Of a stretch of 49,885 nt of DNA, positions 42,666 to 49,885 are shown in pieces. Position numbers and translations under genes: made by a program. The notes beneath the pieces were generated by a model that was given only the letters and a program-made list of their open reading frames with translations, did no database searches and was not told where the DNA came from. Positions within the stretch are counted from its first letter, which is position 1. Every line of letters begins with the position of its first letter. Location of the stretch: contig CANGAW010000016.1 in the NCBI GenBank assembly GCA_947451925.1, forward strand, positions 1 to 49,885, written 5' to 3'. The stretch comes from Burkholderiales bacterium. Its GTDB lineage: Bacteria > Pseudomonadota > Gammaproteobacteria > Burkholderiales > Burkholderiaceae_D.

Positions 42666-45600
42666 ATGAGCCAGCCCAAACTTTCCGTGACTTTGAATGA
42701 TCTAGCAATTGCAGCTGTTGCAACCTATGGTGGAATTAATGCTCCTGCCTTGGGCCAAGGCTGGAAATCAATTGATGTTGCGCCTCCGGGAAGTCCATTA
42801 GCAAAAGAAATGGAAGGTTTAGGTTACTACGGACAAGCTCATGTAAACCTTCAAACTGGTGAGATCATCATTGCTAACCGCGGCACTGTTGGCAGCTTAC
42901 AGAACGTCATTGCTGATGCACAGGTTTCCATAGGGGTTCGCCAACTAGCTCAAGATGTTGCCGATTCTTTTGCTATTGCCGCACTCGATGCAGCTAAAGA
43001 TCAGTTACGCCAATCTGGAATGAATGTCAGCGCCATCTATACAACGGGGCACTCACTTGGAGGCAGTGAATCACAAGGTCAGGCAGCCAAATTAAGCACA
43101 GGCCAAAACCCGGACGGTATTTCATTTTTGGATTCAGGTGTCCGGGTCACCAACGTCTCGTTTAATTCGCCAGGTATATCAGGCTTAATGGGAAAGCCCG
43201 ATTCCAGCAATTACACTAGCTACAACTTAACGACCCGAGGTGACATTGTTCATTACGTTGGCGGTAGCGATCTGTCTGGCACCAAAGAAGTTGAATTGCA
43301 AATCGGGCCAAGTATGTGGTCGACCGGTGGTCTTTTAGCGCTTGGATTAGCGGCACCGCCATTAATAGATAAGATTATTACTGCCATCGGTCTGTCGAAC
43401 GCGATGGATGCACATTCCAGCCCTGCTTTGATGAAGGGTCTATACGGTACTGCACTAGGCAATTTACTGCTTAGCGAAATCGATGACCTGACTCCCGCTC
43501 AATTACAAAATTTATCCCGCGTATCAGCAGCAGATTTTTTCGCAATGACTCTTGCAGAAAAAGTCGCACTGATAGGAAAAATTCCAAGTACACCAGATAC
43601 CCCTGTCATTGATATAAGTAGATTTGACCAAAATGGTTACGACAAAAATGGTTACAACATCTACGGCCTGGATGTAAATGGCAAGCTTGATCCATCCATC
43701 GCTATAGCCGGTCGTCAAATCAACATTCATATGCCTGGCGATGGACCTAAAGGAAGCGTCGTTATTGCCAGAGATGGATCGCTGATAGAAACAGTGCAAT
43801 CTGCAGACGGCAGCATTTACACCTACAGTAGAAACGCTGCAGGAAATCTGACAGGCGTGACTTTGGAAGTCAGCGACGGCACGGGAATCGCACATAGCGT
43901 TGACCCAAAAACCGGCTTGCTCGTTGAATCAACCGGCAGCAGTGGGATAAGGGTAGAAAAAGCAGAGGTTTTGATTAAGGCGTCTGACGAGACTACACAA
44001 AATGCCAATGAAAACAATATTGTTCAAGGCTGGCGTATTCAGGAAAGAATTAATACCAGCACCACCCGCACCATCACGCATGACGCAGATGGCAGTATCA
44101 CCGAGACCCGCGTCGCACAGACCTACAATATTAACGAAGAAAATTTTGTTCTCGACGATGTCGCAAACCACGTCGACAATACCCGTACACTGACCGTCCG
44201 CGACACCAACGGCAACATCAAAAAAACAGAAAATATCGCGGTTGACGCAGCACCGCTGCAAATGACGGACAAAGCCAGCAAAGAAATGCAGACGGACGTC
44301 GTCAGTTTTCTTAATGCCCTACGCCAGAAAGACAAAGCCGGCATCATCATTTCTACTGCACGTCTGGTGCTCGACTACGCGCATACGCAAGGTGTTGTCC
44401 CTGTGGCTTATGACACCGTAGTCGGTGACGCGTCCAGCGCACTTAATTTCGTCGGTTCCTTGCGCGCTTTGCAGTCGGGCGACATGCTGACGCAAGTGGG
44501 CGGTGCTGTGGGCCTGCTCAATAGCACCAATTATTTTGCCAGCCGCATGGCAGCGAACAACACCGGCTTTCTGAGTACAACGCAAACTCAGGCGCTTAAT
44601 ACCGTTGGCGCAATACTGTCGATTGCTAACCTTGCCAATCTCGGCAGCATGATCGACAACCATCAATTCGGTTCAGCCGCCGCCACTGTAGTAGCCGCAG
44701 CCAACAGTATTGCCTATCTTACTTCTGCGTCCACCAGCCTGATGGGAACCGGGGCGCTGTTCCCGATTAATCCGATTGCCATGATCGTCATCGCCTATGC
44801 GCTTGACACACTATTTGCCGAAGACCCGCCACCGCCTCCGCCGCAAGGGCTGCTCAGCTTCGTGCGCCAAGCCGATGGCAGGCTGGCTTATCGCATTACC
44901 GAGAGTAATGATCTCGGCAAAAGCATTCTCAGCAGGCAGGTTGATCTTTTACTGCCTAAACTGGAAGCGCAATTAGCGCAGGCAAATGGTGGCATATTCG
45001 ATAACGACCACACATTACTGCTGGTTGCGTCCCGCATGCCTGCTGTGCGCCTGTCTGCCTGGCCCAGCCACGCGGACAATGGAGTGAGCAATTATTTCTT
45101 CGTGCTTGAGCAATCTGACCCGTTAAAAGACGACCCCAATTATGTTGGCGTCGCCCGTCAGGATCTGGTGCGTCTGTATGCTGAAACGCTGGTACTGCCT
45201 GAGGCTCTGGTGCAGCGATGGGAAGTGGATCATTTGCGGCAAAAATTTGGCCCTGACGAGGCCAACTGGCAAACCGAAGGTGAATGGCTGCGCGGCCGCA
45301 GCCCAACCGAAAAGCAGCGTACCTTACTGCAAAAGGAAGTCGATCGCAGCACTGCTGCATGGCAGGCCAGTGCCACGGTCAAGTTTGCGCTGTCATCTTG
45401 GGTTGAAACCGGTAACGTGGCATTGCAAAAACAAAACGATGCAGCGCAAGAAGCCAGTCGTCTGTGCATGGAAGAGGCCAAAGCCGCGCTGGCTGCCTAT
45501 GCCGAGTTGCACCCGCTGGACCCATTCGAAGTGGCACGCGCCACGCCCGAGCAAGAACGCGATTTTGCGCAGACACATCAGGCCCGCGAAACCGTCTCTC

Positions 45601-48600
45601 TGCAGTGGCTCAAGGTCATTACGGTGGACCTGGGTGGCGACGGCGTCAGCCTCATCGATTTGCCTGGCAATGTGGGCACCGATCTTGAAAGCCTGCGCCA
45701 GCAGCATGTGGCGCGCTTTGATGTCGATGGTGATGGCTTTGTTGAGGCCACCCAATGGATCGCGCCCTCGGAGGCGATGCTGGGGATTGATCGCAGTGGC
45801 AATGGCCTGATCGATAACGGCAGCGAGCTATTCAATGGAACTGACACGCCCTTTGATCAGCATGGCTTGGCCGCGCTGGCTTATTACGACGCCAACGGCG
45901 ACGGCAGCATTACCGAGGCAGACCCGGTCTACAAGCATTTACGCCTTTGGGTCGATCTCGATAGCGACGGCAGCGCCGGTGCGCTGGAAGTCTTCGACAT
46001 GCAGATGCACTCTGCCCTGTCGGGCGCTGCAGGTAGTGCTGCGCCATCAGGTAAAACAGACGCGTTGGCCGCAATGGTAGTCACCGCCATTGACCTGTCC
46101 ACCATGCGCATGCAGTTTGCCGACGGCAGCTCGGCAGCCTTGTCGGACACGGCTTTGCTTTCCCACACCAAGGGATTGAAAATTGTGATGGATGAGGCCA
46201 CAGCCAACCTCAATGTCCTGCACGAAGACGGCTTGCGTGAAAACTTCATCACCCTGACGCAAGACATGTCTGTCTTGCAGGAACTGCAGTTGCCTACCCT
46301 GTCCAGCACGCGTCGCACTGAACTCGAAGCGCTGGCACGCCGTTATGGCTTGAATCCCGCATCAGCAGATTTTGCAGGCATCGTGCAAAGCCTGCGCGCC
46401 ACCGGCGAAACCTTAGGGCAGCAGGACACGGTCATATATTTTGGGGATGACGCGGTATGGGTCGATCCGCAGGTGCGTCTGCGGCTGGAACAAATGCGCA
46501 TCAGTTTTCGTAAACTGGGCGACGGTGCCGCAGACAATACGGCGGGCGAGAGCCAACTGGGTCGCTTTGGTTCCGCACCGGACTCACAGCCCGTCAACCC
46601 GGACGGCAGCTTTAATGATCGCTGGGTCGTCAGCCGCAAATTGACGGCCGCCGACATCATCAGCGACGCCATTTCCTCGCCAGATTCAAAAGAGCCGCAG
46701 TCTGTGCAATGGATGCTCCCCGCTGATGTCTATAGCTTGCTGCAGGTGACCAAAGGCGCGCAGTCTGGCGGCTTGGTGACAGAACGGGCCATCATTGCCA
46801 GTGACAGCGCGCAGCCGCAAGCCGCACCGCAAACCATACAAGTGTTCACCACTGCGCAACCGGTGGCGCAACTGCACGCTGCACAATTAACAGTCAATGA
46901 AGACAGCAGTCTGTCCTTTAGCTATGCCCAGCTCGAACAAGAAGCGCGCCTGTTATTGGCCGCCAGCGATCCTTACGCCAGCGTGCAACTGCTGGGCATT
47001 CGCAGTGCCCGTCATGGCACCGTGCAAATGGATGATGTCTCTAGCCGTCTCAGTTTCAAGCCCCAGCAGGATTACGCCGGAGTCGCCGGCTTTACGTATG
47101 TGCTGATGAATCAGCAAGGACAGGTGCTTGAGCGGGACGTTGCCCTGAACCTGCGCGAAGTCAATGATGCGCCCCTGGTAGTTGGCGAAACCATACGCTC
47201 GCGTGAAGACATTCCCTTGTTAATTGATTCCGCCACACTGTTGGCTAATGACCATGATGTTGAGGGCGACGCGATGACCATTACCGGCATTGGCCGCGTT
47301 GGTCTGGGCAAAGCCGAGCTATTGGGCAACGGGCAAATTCATTACACGCCGCCGTCAGATCAATACGGCATCACCGACACCGTTGAATACATCGTGCAAG
47401 ACAGCCGGGGGGCCAGCTTGGTCGGCAAAATTAATATCACTCTCGATGCAGTCGACGATGCGCCTTCGGTTGTTTCGGAGCGCATCATTCATGCCCGCGA
47501 AGACCAGACGCTGCGTATCGCTTCCCGGCTACTGTTGTGGAACGACATTGATCTGGACACCGATGCGCGCATCGGTGCTGCGCCATTAAGTCTCACCGCA
47601 GTCGGCTCGCCCGAACATGGCAAGGTGAGGCTGGAAGCAGGCGGTGAAATTGTGTTCGTACCCGAGGCCAACTACAACGGCGAAGCCGCCTTCAGTTACA
47701 CGGTTAAGGATGAAACCGGCCTCTCCACCACTGGCCGCGCATTGATCCGGATTGACCCCGTTAATGACGTACCACTAGTTGCCAGCGAGCAGATCAGCAG
47801 CAAGGAAGACGAACGACTGGTCATGGACCCGGCGCTGCTGCTGGCCAATGACTATGACCTTGACATCGCCCGCAGTGAAAAACAAAGCTTGTCGGTGGTG
47901 GCAGTTGATCAGGCAACGGGCGGCCGGGTGCAGATGCAGGACGGGCTGATTGTGTTTGTGCCTGAAGCCAACCGTAACGGCGACGCCGGTTTTCGTTACA
48001 CCGTCAGCGATGGTGCTGGCGGCTTTGGCCAGGGTAAAGTGGATATTACGCTGGCACCTGTCAATGACGCGCCTGTCTTGCCGCCTGTGAGCCTTACTGC
48101 GGCAGAAGATACGACGCTACTGATACCCACTGCACGCTTACTGGAAGGGGTCAGCGATGTAGATAGTGATAACACAGCATTTCAATTACTCAGCGTTGGC
48201 AACGCAAACGGTGGCACCGTCGAATGGCTTAACCAGCAAGTGATTTTTCATCCGACAGCGGATTATGCTGGCGCCGCCAGTTTTTGCTACACGGTGGCCG
48301 ATGCGCAAGGCGCCAGCACTACGGGTGTGGCTGCCATCAACATTAATAACATCAATGATGCACCGGCCTTAATCGCTGGCAGCCGCTTCGAACCTGTGGG
48401 CGAAGAAGATCAGGAAATCCGCATCAGTGAATCGGCGCTGTGCAAAATGTTTTGGGATGCCGACGGCGACGCCATACAACTCGCCGCTCATTCCTTATCC
48501 GCCGTGAACGCCAGCGACAGCATCCGCTTTGACAGCACAAAAAAGGAACTGGTATTTCGCGCCGCAGAAAACGCCAATGGCCTGCGCCAGATCCGCTATG

Positions 48601-49885
48601 CCGTCACGGACGGGCAAGCCATATCGGCCATGCAAACCTTGAACATCACGCTGCGCCCGGTTAACGATGCGCCCATTGTCAATGCCGTGGGTTTTCAGAT
48701 GCTGGAAGACGGCGGCCAGACCAACCCCAGTTTGAATGCGTGGAGCTACTTGTCTTATGCATCGCTGCTGTGCAATGCAAGCGACCCGGATGGCGATGCA
48801 TTGACTGTGGCGGCAGTAGCAGATGGCCATACCGCAGGCAACGTCAGACTTGCGGTGCAGGTTGTCAATGATGTGGCCAACAAGCGCATCGCCATCATGG
48901 CGCCGCTCAATTACAACGGTGCAATCGAATTGTCGTTTACTGTGCAAGACAGCAAAGGGGCGAGCACAACGCAGAAAGCCTATGGCATGGTGACGGCAGT
49001 GAATGACACGCCTTTGCTGAGTGTGCAAAAAACGGGCAGCAGGGAAATTAAAGTAATCTTTTCTCAAGTCACGCAAGAGACCTGGAAAATCAATGCCTGG
49101 GATCCGGACGCCAATAATGCAGTCAGCTTTATGGTTGAACGCAATCCGCTGCGTGGCTCAGTCAGTTTAGGTGCCGCCACCACTACGCCAGACCCATCGG
49201 GAGGCGTTCGGGTAGAAGCAACAATTACTACCTTAAGCGGATACGGAAGCGTAAAAACATCGGAAGCCGCATGGTTCAGCGCAAGCGATAAAGCCGGCGC
49301 AAAATCGACCATCAACATCGCCTTCACCGGTCGCTACGACCCCATCGTGATCGATCTGGGTCAGGACGGCCTGGGCTTCATCAACACCGCCAACAGTCAG
49401 GTTTGGCTTGATACCCAAGGTGATGGCGTGCTGCGTCGCAGCGCATGGATAGGTAGCGATGAAGCCATCCTTGCATGGGATGTTGACCAGAACGACTTCA
49501 TCAACCTGCAGGATGAAATCACCTTCGCTTCGCATCTCGGTGCGGACATGCTGGGGCACAGTGACTTGCAAGCCTTGCAGCAAAAGGAATTCGACCAGAA
49601 TCAGGACGGCATCTTTGACGCACAAGACCCGAAATGGCAGCAGTTCAAACTGTGGCGCGACGTCAATAGCAACGGCATCAGTGAAGCCGGTGAGCTGCAA
49701 AGTATGGATGAGGCCGGCGTAAAGAGCCTCTACCTTGCTGCCAATGTGTTGAATCGCGCCGAAGGACCAGATGTGCGCGTGCGCGGCTACACAAGGCTTG
49801 AAATGACAGACGGCAGGCTACTGCAAGCGGCTGACGTCTGGCTCAATACCGAGCAAGACAACAGCACTGGAAGCACAGCACCTGA
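42666..49885 (+). CDS. Giant tandem-repeat protein with N-terminal lipase-like domain (3' end beyond window)
   Basis: One open frame of over 2406 codons runs off the window; AGGAG lies upstream of ATG 42666. Domains in order: a class-3 lipase-like region (about 1-270) with candidate triad Ser130 (GHSLGG), Asp193 (RGDIVHYVGG) and His250 (DAHSSP); a long region of unknown type to about 985, with a Pro run near 719; a Ca-binding region (VDLGGDGVSL, FDVDGDGF, DRSGNGLIDNGSELF) at about 985-1070; about seven tandem cadherin-like repeats of about 95 residues marked by VNDAP (about 1410-2200); and a second Ca-binding region from about 2228 (VIDLGQDGLGF, DQNQDGIFD). There is no N-terminal signal peptide, which fits type I secretion by a C-terminal signal not seen here. 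It is probably a large surface adhesin or secreted enzyme. The triad is inferred from spacing. Confidence 0.85.
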   Translation, partial: MSQPKLSVTLNDLAIAAVATYGGINAPALGQGWKSIDVAPPGSPLAKEMEGLGYYGQAHVNLQTGEIIIANRGTVGSLQNVIADAQVSIGVRQLAQDVADSFAIAALDAAKDQLRQSGMNVSAIYTTGHSLGGSESQGQAAKLSTGQNPDGISFLDSGVRVTNVSFNSPGISGLMGKPDSSNYTSYNLTTRGDIVHYVGGSDLSGTKEVELQIGPSMWSTGGLLALGLAAPPLIDKIITAIGLSNAMDAHSSPALMKGLYGTALGNLLLSEIDDLTPAQLQNLSRVSAADFFAMTLAEKVALIGKIPSTPDTPVIDISRFDQNGYDKNGYNIYGLDVNGKLDPSIAIAGRQINIHMPGDGPKGSVVIARDGSLIETVQSADGSIYTYSRNAAGNLTGVTLEVSDGTGIAHSVDPKTGLLVESTGSSGIRVEKAEVLIKASDETTQNANENNIVQGWRIQERINTSTTRTITHDADGSITETRVAQTYNINEENFVLDDVANHVDNTRTLTVRDTNGNIKKTENIAVDAAPLQMTDKASKEMQTDVVSFLNALRQKDKAGIIISTARLVLDYAHTQGVVPVAYDTVVGDASSALNFVGSLRALQSGDMLTQVGGAVGLLNSTNYFASRMAANNTGFLSTTQTQALNTVGAILSIANLANLGSMIDNHQFGSAAATVVAAANSIAYLTSASTSLMGTGALFPINPIAMIVIAYALDTLFAEDPPPPPPQGLLSFVRQADGRLAYRITESNDLGKSILSRQVDLLLPKLEAQLAQANGGIFDNDHTLLLVASRMPAVRLSAWPSHADNGVSNYFFVLEQSDPLKDDPNYVGVARQDLVRLYAETLVLPEALVQRWEVDHLRQKFGPDEANWQTEGEWLRGRSPTEKQRTLLQKEVDRSTAAWQASATVKFALSSWVETGNVALQKQNDAAQEASRLCMEEAKAALAAYAELHPLDPFEVARATPEQERDFAQTHQARETVSLQWLKVITVDLGGDGVSLIDLPGNVGTDLESLRQQHVARFDVDGDGFVEATQWIAPSEAMLGIDRSGNGLIDNGSELFNGTDTPFDQHGLAALAYYDANGDGSITEADPVYKHLRLWVDLDSDGSAGALEVFDMQMHSALSGAAGSAAPSGKTDALAAMVVTAIDLSTMRMQFADGSSAALSDTALLSHTKGLKIVMDEATANLNVLHEDGLRENFITLTQDMSVLQELQLPTLSSTRRTELEALARRYGLNPASADFAGIVQSLRATGETLGQQDTVIYFGDDAVWVDPQVRLRLEQMRISFRKLGDGAADNTAGESQLGRFGSAPDSQPVNPDGSFNDRWVVSRKLTAADIISDAISSPDSKEPQSVQWMLPADVYSLLQVTKGAQSGGLVTERAIIASDSAQPQAAPQTIQVFTTAQPVAQLHAAQLTVNEDSSLSFSYAQLEQEARLLLAASDPYASVQLLGIRSARHGTVQMDDVSSRLSFKPQQDYAGVAGFTYVLMNQQGQVLERDVALNLREVNDAPLVVGETIRSREDIPLLIDSATLLANDHDVEGDAMTITGIGRVGLGKAELLGNGQIHYTPPSDQYGITDTVEYIVQDSRGASLVGKINITLDAVDDAPSVVSERIIHAREDQTLRIASRLLLWNDIDLDTDARIGAAPLSLTAVGSPEHGKVRLEAGGEIVFVPEANYNGEAAFSYTVKDETGLSTTGRALIRIDPVNDVPLVASEQISSKEDERLVMDPALLLANDYDLDIARSEKQSLSVVAVDQATGGRVQMQDGLIVFVPEANRNGDAGFRYTVSDGAGGFGQGKVDITLAPVNDAPVLPPVSLTAAEDTTLLIPTARLLEGVSDVDSDNTAFQLLSVGNANGGTVEWLNQQVIFHPTADYAGAASFCYTVADAQGASTTGVAAININNINDAPALIAGSRFEPVGEEDQEIRISESALCKMFWDADGDAIQLAAHSLSAVNASDSIRFDSTKKELVFRAAENANGLRQIRYAVTDGQAISAMQTLNITLRPVNDAPIVNAVGFQMLEDGGQTNPSLNAWSYLSYASLLCNASDPDGDALTVAAVADGHTAGNVRLAVQVVNDVANKRIAIMAPLNYNGAIELSFTVQDSKGASTTQKAYGMVTAVNDTPLLSVQKTGSREIKVIFSQVTQETWKINAWDPDANNAVSFMVERNPLRGSVSLGAATTTPDPSGGVRVEATITTLSGYGSVKTSEAAWFSASDKAGAKSTINIAFTGRYDPIVIDLGQDGLGFINTANSQVWLDTQGDGVLRRSAWIGSDEAILAWDVDQNDFINLQDEITFASHLGADMLGHSDLQALQQKEFDQNQDGIFDAQDPKWQQFKLWRDVNSNGISEAGELQSMDEAGVKSLYLAANVLNRAEGPDVRVRGYTRLEMTDGRLLQAADVWLNTEQDNSTGSTAP

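Overview
The window looks like chromosomal DNA of a motile, Gram-negative betaproteobacterium, most likely Burkholderiales and probably Oxalobacteraceae (Undibacterium, Herminiimonas or Janthinobacterium-like). That placement is an inference from protein flavour, moderate GC, flagellar motor genes, LpxO and the style of the intergenic repeats; no rRNA or tRNA is present to test it.

Layout. 1-5.6 kb: 5' part of a gamma-glutamyltransferase gene, motB with a co-directional Ala/Pro-rich secreted protein, an orphan ParA-like ATPase facing two small unknown genes, and a periplasmic alpha-carbonic anhydrase. 5.7-11.3 kb (all minus strand): a SAM-fold protein overlapping an adhesin-E-like protein, the lipid A hydroxylase LpxO, and a tight run of fatty-acid desaturase, DMT transporter, lactonase-like metallo-beta-lactamase and an unknown protein. 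11.7-13.0 kb: an ABC substrate-binding protein behind a guanidine-I riboswitch. 13.2-23.0 kb (plus strand): an eight-gene glycan cluster in which successive genes overlap or nearly touch (sugar aminotransferase, beta-propeller-like protein, Wzm/Wzt-type exporter, three glycosyltransferases, NeuD/PglD-like acetyltransferase). 23.3-32.3 kb (minus): the guanidine assimilation operon (permease, ATPase, two carboxyguanidine deiminase subunits, guanidine/urea carboxylase, allophanate hydrolase) behind a second guanidine-I riboswitch. 32.4-41.0 kb: motA, a membrane methyltransferase, an SDR, a BON lipoprotein, PPK2, an acyl-CoA ligase, an orphan TRAP binding protein and two lipoproteins. 41.5-49.9 kb: a periplasmic WD40-like protein followed by a giant gene (>2400 codons, running off the window) with an N-terminal class-3 lipase-like domain, Ca-binding motifs and about seven tandem ~95-residue cadherin-like repeats.

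How they work together. The most coherent system is guanidine uptake and breakdown to ammonia and CO2. Its binding protein and its permease/enzyme operon lie 19 kb apart on either side of the glycan cluster, yet both have the same control stack: two NtrC-like sites, a near-consensus sigma-54 promoter (GG-N10-GC) and a guanidine-I aptamer. This suggests expression only when nitrogen is limiting and guanidine is present. motA and motB are likewise 31 kb apart, each with a sigma-28-like promoter about 63-65 nt before its start. A family of REP-like hairpins with covarying stems occupies most larger gaps, including one inside the guanidine operon.
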